A stretch of 15,459 nt of DNA from CAZEFK01 sp964511405 (lineage in GTDB: Bacteria > Pseudomonadota > Alphaproteobacteria > Elsterales > Elsteraceae): contig CAZEFK010000174.1 in assembly GCA_964511405.1 (NCBI GenBank), positions 1 through 15,459 on the forward strand. The letters are read 5' to 3'. The notes under the pieces were generated by a model, which was not told where the DNA came from, searched no databases, and saw nothing but the letters and a program-made list of their open reading frames with translations. Made by a program: the position numbers and the translations under genes. The number at the start of each line of letters is the position of its first letter. Within the stretch, counting starts at the first letter, position 1. Positions 1 to 8,172 of the stretch are shown here, in pieces.

Positions 1-325
1 GGAACACGATCTGCATCTGGCGCCGCAGCTTGCGCAGGTCCTCGGGCAGCAGCGCGAGCACGTCGGTGCCGTCGAAGCGCACGCGGCCCGCGGTCGGCTC
101 GATCAGGCGCAGGATGAGTCGGCCGGTCGTGGTCTTGCCGCTGCCGCTTTCGCCCACCAGCGCCAGGGTCTCGCCCTGGCCCAGCTCGAAGCTGACGCCG
201 TCGACGGCCTTGACCACGCCGACCTCGCGCTGGACCAGGAAGCCCCGGCGGATCGGGAAATGTTTGGCCAGCTTGTCGACCGTCAGCAGCGGCCGCGAGC
301 CGGGCACGGTAGCGCTACCATCCAT
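1..325 (-). CDS. Dipeptide/oligopeptide ABC transporter ATP-binding protein, DppF/OppF type (partial, 3' end off window)
   Basis: This is the N-terminal 108 residues of a nucleotide-binding subunit that powers peptide uptake at the inner membrane. The Walker A motif GESGSGKT lies at residues 58-65, after a DppF-like lead (LAKHFPIRRGFL, then VVKAVDGVSFEL). The match LRRQMQIVF at the cut end is the start of the Q-loop region; signature, Walker B and C-terminal domain are outside the window. The ATG at 325 is chosen because an in-frame TGA lies only three codons upstream and because the DppD-type gene ends 21 bases before it, so the two are almost certainly co-transcribed. The family usually has about 320-350 residues. 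The substrate cannot be read from this fragment; peptides are the family default, but nickel or glutathione importers share this architecture. Confidence 0.92.
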   Translation of the reverse strand, partial: MDGSATVPGSRPLLTVDKLAKHFPIRRGFLVQREVGVVKAVDGVSFELGQGETLALVGESGSGKTTTGRLILRLIEPTAGRVRFDGTDVLALLPEDLRKLRRQMQIVF

Positions 326-346
326 GATATTGGCTCACTTGGGGAC

Positions 347-1377
<1,031 letters not shown>

Positions 1378-1381
<4 letters not shown>

Positions 1382-2088
1382 CGGGCCGCGGCCCGCGCGG
1401 CTTCGACGCCGGACAGGATGCGCTCGCGGTCGACGGTGCCGACCGGGTCGGCGCGGGTCGCCAGGTGCTGCGCGAAATGGACGAAGTAGTCCGACGCCAC
1501 CGCGTGCAGGCGGCGCAGCTCGGCCAGCGGCTCGGGATGGTCGTCGACCCTGAGGTCCAGCGCCGGATAGTCCTCGGTGGTGTGGATGCGCAGCGCCGCG
1601 GACTGCTTGCCGCGCTTGTCGCCGCCCGCCGCCTCGCCCGCTTCGAGCGCCGCGATCAGCCGTTCGGCGAGCGGCGCCGTCCGGTTGGCCTGATAGGCGG
1701 CCAGCGTGGCCGCGATGACGGCCGGGCCAGCCAGCATGTTGCCGGCCACCGAGATCTGGTGGCCGGCGACATGGCCGCACCAGTCGATGCAGTCCGGGCC
1801 GGTGTGCTGGGCGACGCGGCCCTGGCGATCGACGACGTGCAGCTGGCGTACGGCGCAGCCGGCGTCGGCCTCGGTCAGGATCCGCACGACGTCGGCCGCC
1901 GGGACGTCCTGCTCCAGCAACGCCAGGCCGCGCCGGCCATAGGTCGGGTTGATCAGGGCCTGGGTGGCGAGCGCGCCCTTGCCGCTCGACAGGTGCGGGC
2001 ACAGGGCGCCGACGGCGAAGAACCGGGTGGCGACGGCAACGCCGAACGCACCGGTTTCAGGATCGCGGGCGACGACGGACCACGTCAC
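1378..2088 (-). CDS. DUF1028 family protein (putative Ntn-hydrolase-like)
   Basis: This 236-residue protein belongs to DUF1028, a family placed in the Ntn-hydrolase superfamily but with no established reaction. Conserved-looking blocks are the opening MTWSVVARDPETGAFGVAVA (1-20), ATQALINPTYG (41-51), SVAGNMLAG (113-121) and GGDKRGKQSAAL (155-166). I chose the GTG at 2088 because it gives the family's usual MT(W/F)S start and has AGG about nine bases upstream; the frame continues open further upstream, but that stretch reads as non-coding. It is the first gene of the minus-strand operon and overlaps dppD by ATGA, which suggests a role in handling imported peptides or amino-acid conjugates. If the initiator Met is removed, Thr2 would be N-terminal, as in Ntn hydrolases; this is inference. 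Confidence 0.88.
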
Positions 2089-2224
2089 CGGCGCAATCCT
2101 CGCCGCCGGCCGTTTCCGAAGAATCGGACCACTCTCATCTCCCGCCTGGTTCCTCCCGGTTGAGCCGATGATGCGCGCACTGACGATCGACCACAAGCGG
2201 CCCTCCCACCGTCCCGTACGGCTC

Positions 2225-2242
2225 GATGCAAGAGATGCAAGA
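2225..2242. repeat. Tandem 9-bp duplication in the divergent intergenic region
   Basis: Two perfect adjacent copies of GATGCAAGA (2225-2233 and 2234-2242) sit about 85-100 bases upstream of the plus-strand lipid-transport operon and about 140-155 bases upstream of the minus-strand DUF1028 operon. Direct repeats at such a place could be a regulator site, but no specific regulator is indicated. Confidence 0.4.
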
Positions 2243-2273
2243 ACAGCGCCGAAGGCGGTTGCGCCACCGGCCG

Positions 2274-2294
2274 CTGGCGCCGATGCTGGCGCCG
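2274..2294. repeat. Direct repeat CTGGCGCCG with 3-bp spacer
   Basis: CTGGCGCCG occurs at 2274-2282 and again at 2286-2294, separated by ATG. Each copy contains the palindrome GGCGCC. It lies about 30-50 bases before the first start codon of the lipid-transport operon. It may be a regulator site or simply GC-rich low-complexity sequence; the evidence is only the repeat itself. Confidence 0.3.
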
Positions 2295-2325
2295 CCGTGC
2301 CGATCCTGCCTGCTCCCGTCCCGAC

Positions 2326-3459
2326 ATGATTGCCCAGGATTCGGGCAAACCGATGTTCACGGCCACGGCAGACGGCGCCCGCCTGACCCTGGCGCCGGCC
2401 GGAGCGCTGACCGTGGCCGGCCTCAGCGCGGTGTGGCAGCGCGGCCTCGACGCCGTCCGACAGGCGCGGCCGCAACTGCTGGTCATCGACTGCGGGCGCG
2501 TGACCGGAATCGATTCCGCCGGTGCCGCCTGGATCGGCGAGCTGATGCAGGCGGCGCGCGCCGGCGGCGGCGGCGCGGAGCTGGCCCAGGTACCGCCCCA
2601 GGTCGCGGGCCTGGTCGAGCTGGTCGCGGCACCGCCGCCGGCCCATCCTCGCCACCGCACGCGGCGGCCGGGGCCCCTGGAGTCGCTGGGCCTGGCCAGC
2701 CGGCGCCTGCTGAAGCAGCTGGGGCTGCTGGTCGGCTTCGTCGGCGAGGTGACCTTGGCGGTGGGCCAGGCGACGCTGCGGCCCGGCCGGATCCGCGGGT
2801 CGGCGCTGTTGGACCAGTGCCTGGCAGTCGGCGCCAACGCCTTGCCGATCGTGCTGCTGCTGGGCTTCCTGATCGGGCTGATCATGGCCTATCAGTCGGC
2901 GATTCCGCTGCAGCGCTTCGGCGCCGACATCTACGTCGCCAACCTGGTCGGGATGTCGATGCTGCGGGAGCTGGGACCGCTGATCACGGCGGTGATCCTG
3001 GCCGGCCGCTCGGGCGCCGCCTTCGCCGCCGAGATCGGCACCATGAAGGTCAACGAGGAGCTCGACGCCCTGCAGACCATGGGCATCGACCGCATGGGCT
3101 TCCTGGTGGTGCCGCGGATCCTGGCGGCGGTCGCCATGACGCCGCTGCTGGCCGCCTTCATGAACCTGGCGGGCCTGGCCGGCGCCGCCGCGGTGATGCG
3201 GACCTTCGGCTATCCGTTCGTCGCCTTCGTCGAGCAGCTCGCCCAGTACGCCACCTATCGCGACCTGACCGGCGGCCTGTTCAAGGCCCTGGTGTTCGGG
3301 CTGCTGGTCGCCGCCATCGGCTGCCGCGAGGGCATGGCGACCGGCGACGATGCCGGTGCCGTCGGCGGTTCGACCACCCTGGCCGTGGTCGCGGGCATCA
3401 TCGCGATCGTGGTCACGGACGGCCTGTTCGCCGTCACCTATTACCAGCTCGGCCTATGA
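2326..3459 (+). CDS. mlaE: STAS domain-MlaE permease fusion (lipid-transport ABC permease)
   Basis: This 377-residue inner-membrane permease belongs to a Mla-type ABC system that moves phospholipid between the inner and outer membranes. Residues about 10-100 look like a STAS domain (LLVIDCGRVTGIDSAGAAWI), doing the job of a separate MlaB. Residues about 120-375 are the MlaE/YrbE permease, with hydrophobic segments such as ALPIVLLLGFLIGLIMAYQS and the conserved blocks RELGPLITAVILAGRSG and AAEIGTMKVNEELDAL typical of the family. Such fusions are common in alphaproteobacteria. ATG 2326 is used; the in-frame ATG at 2353 is a real alternative and neither has a strong ribosome site. The gene heads a four-gene operon and overlaps mlaF by ATGA. 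Confidence 0.93.
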   Translation: MIAQDSGKPMFTATADGARLTLAPAGALTVAGLSAVWQRGLDAVRQARPQLLVIDCGRVTGIDSAGAAWIGELMQAARAGGGGAELAQVPPQVAGLVELVAAPPPAHPRHRTRRPGPLESLGLASRRLLKQLGLLVGFVGEVTLAVGQATLRPGRIRGSALLDQCLAVGANALPIVLLLGFLIGLIMAYQSAIPLQRFGADIYVANLVGMSMLRELGPLITAVILAGRSGAAFAAEIGTMKVNEELDALQTMGIDRMGFLVVPRILAAVAMTPLLAAFMNLAGLAGAAAVMRTFGYPFVAFVEQLAQYATYRDLTGGLFKALVFGLLVAAIGCREGMATGDDAGAVGGSTTLAVVAGIIAIVVTDGLFAVTYYQLGL

Positions 3460-4226
3460 CCGCGTCAGACACGGCGCCGCCGGTGGTGGTGCAGCACCTG
3501 ACCGCGCGCTACGGCACGCGCACCATCTTCGCCAACCTCTCGGTCGAGGTCGGGGCCGGCGAAGTGTTCGTGGTCCTGGGCGGCTCGGGCTCGGGCAAAA
3601 GCACGCTGCTCAAGCACATGATCGGGCTGCAGGCGCCGGCGGCAGGCCGGGTGCTGATCGAGGGCCGCGACCTGTTCGCCGCCGCTGCCGCCGAACGGCG
3701 CGCGATCCTGACCCGGATCGGTGTGCTATATCAGCGCGGCGCGCTGTTCGGCACGATGACGGCGCTGGAGAACGTCGCCCTGCCTCTCGCCGAATTCACT
3801 GACCTGCCCCCCGACGCCATCGATGCCGTCGCCCGCCGCAAGCTGGCCCTGGTCGGGCTGGAGGCCGCGGCCGACCGCCACCCGTCGGAGCTGTCGGGCG
3901 GCATGCTGAAGCGCGTGGGCCTGGCGCGCGCGCTGGCGCTCGACCCGGCGATCCTGTTCCTGGACGAACCGTCGGCCGGGCTGGACCCGATCACCGCCGC
4001 CGAACTCGACCAGTTGATCCTGCGCCTGAACCAGGCGCTGGGTGTGACCTTCGTGATCGTGACCCACGAGCTGGCCTCGATCTTCGCCATCGCCGACCGG
4101 GTGCTGATGCTGAACCAGGGACGCGCCGCCGCGATCGGCGATCCCCGGGTGCTGGCCGACAGCAGCGACGATCCTTGGGTCCGGCGCTTCTTCGGGCGCG
4201 CCGCCGCGGACGGGGCGCAGCCATGA
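3456..4226 (+). CDS. mlaF: Mla-type ABC transporter ATP-binding protein
   Basis: This 256-residue cytoplasmic ATPase energises the MlaE-type permease encoded just upstream. Walker A GGSGSGKST lies at 42-50, the signature LSGGM at 146-150, Walker B ILFLDE at 166-171 and the H-loop His at 204. The blocks LYQRGALFGTMTALENVALPL and EPSAGLDPITAAELD are characteristic of MlaF rather than of peptide-transporter ATPases. The start overlaps the permease stop in ATGA and its own stop overlaps the MCE gene start in the same way, so translation of all three is probably coupled. The length is normal for the family (about 250-270). Confidence 0.94.
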   Translation: MTASDTAPPVVVQHLTARYGTRTIFANLSVEVGAGEVFVVLGGSGSGKSTLLKHMIGLQAPAAGRVLIEGRDLFAAAAAERRAILTRIGVLYQRGALFGTMTALENVALPLAEFTDLPPDAIDAVARRKLALVGLEAAADRHPSELSGGMLKRVGLARALALDPAILFLDEPSAGLDPITAAELDQLILRLNQALGVTFVIVTHELASIFAIADRVLMLNQGRAAAIGDPRVLADSSDDPWVRRFFGRAAADGAQP

Positions 4227-5314
4227 CCCGCACCGCCCGGCGCAACATCATCGTCGGCGCCTTTGTGCTGGGCGGGCTGGCGGTCGCCTTCGCGATCGCC
4301 ATCGCCCTCGGCGCCGGCACCTTCCTCAAGCCGGCGCTGGAGGTCGAGACCTATGTCGACGAGAGCGTCCAGGGCCTGAGCGTCGGCTCGCCGGTCAAGG
4401 CGCGCGGCGTGCCGATCGGCTCGGTCACCAAGATCGGGTTCGTGGCCACCGAGTACGAGGAGGTCGCAATCTCGCGCAATCCGGCCGCGGCCAGCCGGCT
4501 GGTGCTGATCCGGATGCGCCTCAACCTCGATCCGTTCGGCGTGACGTCGCCGGGCACGCTGCAGGAGGACCTGGCGAAGATGGTCGAGCGGGGCTTGCGC
4601 GTGCGCCTGGCCAGCCAGGGCGTGACCGGCCAAGCCTATCTGGAGGTCGACTACATCACGGCCGAGCGCCAGCGCCAGCTCGACATCACCTGGACGCCGC
4701 GCGATCCGGTGATCCCGTCGGCGCCCAGCGTGCTGTCGCGGCTGCAGGAGACGGCCGAGACGGTGTTGAGCAAGCTGGCCGAGACCAATCCCGGCTCGGT
4801 GGTGAGCGGCCTCACCCAGTTGATCCAGGAGCTGCGCGACACCAACCGCGCCGTCCAGGGCCTGGTCGCCGGACCCGAATTGCACGGCGCCGTCACCGAC
4901 ACCGCCAGCGCCCTGGCGAGCGTGCGGCGGCTGGCCGACGCGACCGCCACCGGCATCGACCAGCTCCTGGCCGAGCTGCGCGACAGTGCGGCCAAGCTGG
5001 ACCTGGTCGCCGGGCAGTTGGCCGACGCCACCAAGGGCGGCGAGCTGCAGCGCACGCTGCGCAATGCCGAAGCGGTCACCCGCCAACTGCAGCAGGCGAC
5101 GCAGAACCTGCCCGGGGTCTCGGGCGATGTCGAACGAACGGTGCGGCGGGTCGACAACCTGATCGCGTCGACCCAGCGCGACATCGCCGTCACCCTCGAC
5201 AACCTCAATGCCGCGTCGACCAACCTGCGCGAGCTCAGCGAGAACGCCAAGCGCTATCCCAGCCAGGTGCTGTTCGGCGCGCCGCCGCCGCGCGAGGGCG
5301 CGGGCCGCCGATGA
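4223..5314 (+). CDS. mlaD: MlaD-like MCE-domain protein
   Basis: This 363-residue periplasmic protein is anchored by one N-terminal transmembrane helix (about residues 8-32, IIVGAFVLGGLAVAFAIAIA). The MCE domain follows (about 38-145), with SVQGLSVGSPVKARGVPIGS and SQGVTGQAYLEVDY. A long C-terminal region (about 165-350) is predicted helical, rich in Gln, Asp, Ala and Leu, with repeated amphipathic stretches likely to form a coiled coil or tube. E. coli MlaD is about 180 residues, so this is the longer form, resembling MCE proteins that span more of the periplasm. It is expected to form a hexamer that binds lipid above the permease. It overlaps both neighbours by ATGA. Confidence 0.92.
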   Translation: MTRTARRNIIVGAFVLGGLAVAFAIAIALGAGTFLKPALEVETYVDESVQGLSVGSPVKARGVPIGSVTKIGFVATEYEEVAISRNPAAASRLVLIRMRLNLDPFGVTSPGTLQEDLAKMVERGLRVRLASQGVTGQAYLEVDYITAERQRQLDITWTPRDPVIPSAPSVLSRLQETAETVLSKLAETNPGSVVSGLTQLIQELRDTNRAVQGLVAGPELHGAVTDTASALASVRRLADATATGIDQLLAELRDSAAKLDLVAGQLADATKGGELQRTLRNAEAVTRQLQQATQNLPGVSGDVERTVRRVDNLIASTQRDIAVTLDNLNAASTNLRELSENAKRYPSQVLFGAPPPREGAGRR

Positions 5315-5928
5315 TCGGGCGGCGCGCAATCCTGGCCGGCCTGGCGGGCCTGCCGTTCGCCGGCTGCACCACGGTGCTGGACAAGCCGTTCCCGGAAAAG
5401 CGCTCGTTCGTGCTGGCGGCCCGCCGGCCCCAGCATGCCCCGGCGCCGACCAACGGCCTGGTGCTGGGCATCCGGCGCTTCCGCGTCAGCGCCGGCTATG
5501 ACGGCCGCGGCCTGGTCACCTCGAACGACCCGCTGACGGTCCACCAGGACTTCTACAACGAGTTCTTCGCGGCGCCCGGCAACCTGCTGGAGGACCTGGT
5601 CGGGACCTGGATCGACGATGCCGGGCTGTTCCAGCAGGTGGCGCCGGCGCTCGGCCTGAGCCTGCCGACCCATGCCCTGGAAGGGACGCTGTCCCGGCTG
5701 CTCGGCGACTATGGCGGCGGCTCCGGCCAGGCCCGGCTCGACCTGCAGCTCGCGGTCATCGACCTGCACCGCGGCGACGGCGCCATCATCGCCCAGGGCG
5801 ACTACCGACGCTCCGAGCCGCTGCCCGACCGCACCCCAGACGCCCTGGTCGCCGGCTGGGACCGCGCCCTGGTCGCGATCCTGACCGACTTCGAGGCCAA
5901 GCTCAGGACCGGGCTGGCCCGGCCCTGA
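5311..5928 (+). CDS. ABC-type transport auxiliary lipoprotein (PqiC-like)
   Basis: This 205-residue predicted outer-membrane or periplasmic lipoprotein has a short signal MIGRRAILAGLAGLPFAGC with lipobox LPFAGC and lipidated Cys19. The mature part has the fold pattern of the ABC-type transport auxiliary lipoprotein family: LVLGIRRFRVS near the start, GRGLVTSN, YNEFFAAPGNLLEDLVGTWI, and DLQLAVIDLH near the end. Members of this family accompany MCE-type transporters, where the lipoprotein is thought to link the MCE assembly to the outer membrane. It is the last gene of the operon, joined to mlaD by ATGA. Orthology with PqiC proper is not claimed. Confidence 0.88.
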   Translation: MIGRRAILAGLAGLPFAGCTTVLDKPFPEKRSFVLAARRPQHAPAPTNGLVLGIRRFRVSAGYDGRGLVTSNDPLTVHQDFYNEFFAAPGNLLEDLVGTWIDDAGLFQQVAPALGLSLPTHALEGTLSRLLGDYGGGSGQARLDLQLAVIDLHRGDGAIIAQGDYRRSEPLPDRTPDALVAGWDRALVAILTDFEAKLRTGLARP

Positions 5929-5960
5929 TTGTTTCGCCGCGGCAAGCGCGGCAGAAATCC

Positions 5961-5990
5961 TTGGCGGCACATGCGGCACTGCCGCATATT
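5961..5990 (+). promoter_or_regulatory. Candidate promoter of the toxin-antitoxin pair
   Basis: TTGGCG (5961-5966) and CATATT (5985-5990) match the -35 and -10 consensus at 4 of 6 bases each, with an 18-base spacer. Transcription would begin close to the ATG at 5997, giving a leaderless or nearly leaderless mRNA, consistent with the lack of a ribosome site before that ATG. This is a weak match read by eye. Confidence 0.4.
5971..5987. promoter_or_regulatory. Perfect palindrome, probable operator of the toxin-antitoxin pair
   Basis: ATGCGGCA-C-TGCCGCAT is a perfect inverted repeat with 8-base arms around a single base, ending ten bases before the toxin start. It lies in the spacer and -10 region of the candidate promoter. 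Type II antitoxins with a helix-turn-helix usually repress their own operon by binding such sites, so the downstream antitoxin is the obvious ligand; this is inference. Confidence 0.6.
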
Positions 5991-5996
5991 GACGTC

Positions 5997-6299
5997 ATGC
6001 GGCTGCTGGCGACCATCATCGAGACCCCGGCCTTTCGCCGCCAGATCGACACTCTTTTGACCGACACGGAACATGGGGAGTTGATGGCCGCGCTCGCCGC
6101 CGATCCGCTGGCGGGCGACCTGATCCAGGGCACCGGTGGAATCCGAGTGGTTTATCTCTATATCCACGATCAGGCACCCATCTATGCGTTCGTCGCCTAT
6201 GGCAAGAACGAGCGCACGAACCTCAGCAAAGCCGAGCGCAATGCTGCCGCAGCGCTGGCCGCCGACTACAAGGCCCAGCACCGGAAGGAGGCACCATGA
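5997..6299 (+). CDS. RelE-superfamily toxin, HigB2-like, internally shortened
   Basis: This 100-residue protein resembles HigB2-type mRNA interferases, which cleave mRNA on the ribosome. Recognisable parts are the start IIETPAFRRQIDTLLTD, the block DPLAGDLIQGTGG, the strand IRVVYLYI, and the end FVAYGKNERTNLSKAERNAA. In typical members a segment of about 15-18 residues rich in Arg, Lys and Gly (RK-hydrophobic-R ... GKGKRGG) sits between GTGG and the RV(V/I)Y strand. Here GTGG runs directly into IRVVYLY, so that basic segment is missing in frame. It contributes RNA-contacting residues, so the protein may be a dead toxin. ATG 5997 is preferred over an in-frame TTG at 5961, which would place the palindrome inside the gene. 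It overlaps the antitoxin gene by ATGA. Confidence 0.8.
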   Translation: MRLLATIIETPAFRRQIDTLLTDTEHGELMAALAADPLAGDLIQGTGGIRVVYLYIHDQAPIYAFVAYGKNERTNLSKAERNAAAALAADYKAQHRKEAP

Positions 6300-6601
6300 C
6301 CAAGTTTGGAGACGATCTTATTGCGTCGATGACGGAAGGCCTCGCTCATGCGAAGGGCGAGCCTGTCGACGTGCGTGTCACCAAGGTCAAGGTCGACCGT
6401 CCCGATGTCCGCGCTCTGCGGTCCAGCCTTGGGCTGAGTCGGGCGGCCTTCGCCGAGCGCTACGGACTCGATGCCCGAGCTGTCCAAGACTGGGAGCAAG
6501 GGCGCCGCATGCCCGACCGAGCCGCGCGCATCCTGTTACGCGTCATTCGGCGAGCGCCGGATTTGGTGGCCGAAGAAGCGCACGCGGACGCTGCGAGCTG
6601 A
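6296..6601 (+). CDS. Helix-turn-helix antitoxin, HigA2-like
   Basis: This 101-residue protein is the likely antitoxin and autorepressor of the preceding toxin gene, as in HigB-HigA systems where the toxin comes first. Residues 1-20 (GDDLIASMTEGLAHAKGE) match the toxin-binding N-terminal part of HigA2-type proteins. Residues about 37-72 form an XRE-type helix-turn-helix, VRALRSSLGLSRAAFAERYG followed by LDARAVQDWEQGRRMPD, and the tail ILLRVIRRAPDLV is typical. The reading frame looks intact, unlike the toxin. Its start overlaps the toxin stop by ATGA. Base use in this pair looks less GC-rich than in the genes around it, which fits horizontal transfer. Confidence 0.88.
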   Translation: MTKFGDDLIASMTEGLAHAKGEPVDVRVTKVKVDRPDVRALRSSLGLSRAAFAERYGLDARAVQDWEQGRRMPDRAARILLRVIRRAPDLVAEEAHADAAS

Positions 6602-6680
6602 GCCGGAGCACCCGCATCTTGGCGCTGGATGGGCGCGGGCCAGCCGACTGCCGGGGCGGCCCGACGCCCGTCGGAGTCCC

Positions 6681-7634
6681 CTACTCCGCCGCCCGGCCCA
6701 GCGCGTTGGCCGGCTGCAGCCCCAGCATCAGCTCCAGGTTCTGAACCGCAGCGCCCGAGGCACCCTTGCCCAGGTTGTCGAGCACCGCCACCAGCACGGC
6801 CTGGCCCTCGTCGGCGTTCTCGAAGACGTAGAGCTCCATGTCGTTGGTGCCGTTCAGGCGCTCGGCCGGCAGCCGCGCCGGCGCCGGCCCGAGCGGCATC
6901 ACCCGGACATGGCGCTGACCGGCAAAGCGCTCAGCCAGGGCGGCGTGCAGCGCCGCAGCGGTCGGCTGCCCGGACAGCGCCCACAGATGCAGCGGCACCT
7001 GGACGATCTCGCCCTTGTACCAGGCGCCGACCGCCGGCATGAACAGCGGGTTGCGGGCCAGGCCGCCATAGACCCGCATCTCGGGCAGGTGCTTGTGCTT
7101 GAGCTCCAGCCCATAGATCCGGAAGGCGTCGCGCTCGGCGTGGCCGGGATCCTCATAGACGTCGATCAGGGCCCGCCCGCCGCCCGAATAGCCTTCGGCG
7201 GCATGGACCGCCACCGGATGGCCGGCGGGCAGCAGCCCGGCGTCGACCAGCGGCCGGATCAGCGCCACCGCCCCGGTCGGATAGCAGCCGGGCACTGCCA
7301 CCCGCTTGGCCGTCCGGATCCGGTCGGCCTGACCGGGCAGCAGCTCGGGGAAGCCATAGGCCCAGTCGGGATGGACGCGGTGGGCCGTGCTGGCGTCGAG
7401 CACGCGGACCGTTGGATTGTCGATCAGGCTGACCGACTCCCGCGCCGCGGCATCGGGCAGGCACAGGATCGCCAGGTCGACGGCGTTCAGCAGCCGCTTG
7501 CGCTCGGCCAGGTCCTTGCGCCGGTCGGGATCGATGCTGACCAGCTCGATGTCGGCGCGGCCGCCCAGGCGGGTGCGGATCTCCAGCCCGGTGGTGCCTG
7601 CTTCGCCGTCGATGAAGATGGCCGGCCTGGTCAT
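6681..7634 (-). CDS. argC: N-acetyl-gamma-glutamyl-phosphate reductase, short type
   Basis: This 317-residue enzyme reduces N-acetylglutamyl phosphate to N-acetylglutamate semialdehyde with NADPH, the third step of arginine synthesis in the cytoplasm. The N-terminal dinucleotide-binding loop is GEAGTTG (10-16). The catalytic cysteine is Cys117 in VPGCYPTGA. EGYSGGGRALI and the His-rich KHKHLPE are further family blocks. The length fits the short ArgC class of about 310 residues found in alphaproteobacteria and relatives. The start ATG has AGGAG about eight bases upstream. It stands alone, convergent with the toxin-antitoxin pair and divergent from the small gene at 7867, with no other arginine gene in view. 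Confidence 0.95.
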   Translation of the reverse strand: MTRPAIFIDGEAGTTGLEIRTRLGGRADIELVSIDPDRRKDLAERKRLLNAVDLAILCLPDAAARESVSLIDNPTVRVLDASTAHRVHPDWAYGFPELLPGQADRIRTAKRVAVPGCYPTGAVALIRPLVDAGLLPAGHPVAVHAAEGYSGGGRALIDVYEDPGHAERDAFRIYGLELKHKHLPEMRVYGGLARNPLFMPAVGAWYKGEIVQVPLHLWALSGQPTAAALHAALAERFAGQRHVRVMPLGPAPARLPAERLNGTNDMELYVFENADEGQAVLVAVLDNLGKGASGAAVQNLELMLGLQPANALGRAAE

Positions 7635-7866
7635 CGCTCCGCTCCTGCCTCGAACAAAGATCGTCGGGGTGCGCGGGATCGCGCAGGGCCCGGGTGCCGT
7701 TCTCGACCCAGCGGCAATCTACAGCCGCGGCCGTCCGTCCGCCTATGGGCTCGCGCGCGACGGGGCTATGCGCGGCCAACGGCCCCCGGGGTGCGGCCGA
7801 GGGGGGGCGACCGGCGGGAACGCCGCCATCGGAGCGGTCGTTCTGTGACCAGGCTAGGAGAACCGA

Positions 7867-8094
7867 ATGACAACAACAACCCTATGGGTGTCCCCGGACG
7901 TCGATACCTGGCGGCTGCAGCGAGAGGGGCACCACCGACCGGAGCGCATCTGCCATAGCCGCGACGAGGCCATCGACTGGGCCTGCCGGATCGCCTCGGA
8001 CCTGGCGCCCTGCCAGGTCAAGGTCCAGGATTACGGCGGCCGCATCACCGCCGAGTTCGGCTTCAGCGGCGCCGTGGTCTCGGCGGCGGAATAG
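7867..8094 (+). CDS. Small DUF2188-like protein
   Basis: This 75-residue protein has the pattern of DUF2188-type small proteins: a start with an aromatic and Val (LWVSPDVDTWRLQREG), a central RDEAIDWACRIASDLAPCQVKV and an end DYGGRITAEFGFSG. It has no signal or membrane segment, so it is probably cytoplasmic. The start ATG is preceded by a good ribosome site, AGGAG at 7856-7860. It lies 78 bases before the thiolase gene in the same direction and may share its transcript. The function is unknown and the family assignment rests on pattern only. Confidence 0.7.
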   Translation: MTTTTLWVSPDVDTWRLQREGHHRPERICHSRDEAIDWACRIASDLAPCQVKVQDYGGRITAEFGFSGAVVSAAE

Positions 8095-8172
8095 CCGGAC
8101 CGGTCTTCCCGTCCAACCCGGAACCCTCCTATGGTGTCGGCCGTCGCCGCCGACCCGGGAGGGAGTTTTGCC

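Noticed and set aside
2089..2655. N-terminal extension of the DUF1028 frame upstream of the GTG at 2088
   Set aside because: The frame is open by chance, overlaps the mlaE gene antisense, and the family normally starts at the MT(W/F)S position.
3731..5329. Long minus-strand open frame opposite mlaF and mlaD
   Set aside because: Antisense to two well-supported genes and without any recognisable domain.
5936..5952. Hairpin GCCGCG-GCAAG-CGCGGC after the lipoprotein gene, as a terminator
   Set aside because: Only a six-base stem and no T-rich tail on the plus strand; such GC inverted repeats are common here.
6661..6674. Inverted repeat CCGAC-GCCC-GTCGG between the antitoxin gene and argC, as a terminator
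   Set aside because: Short stem with no T-tract; the convergent position is suggestive but not enough.
7801..7807. Run of seven G in the argC upstream region
   Set aside because: A homopolymer in a GC-rich intergenic stretch; no structure or gene depends on it.
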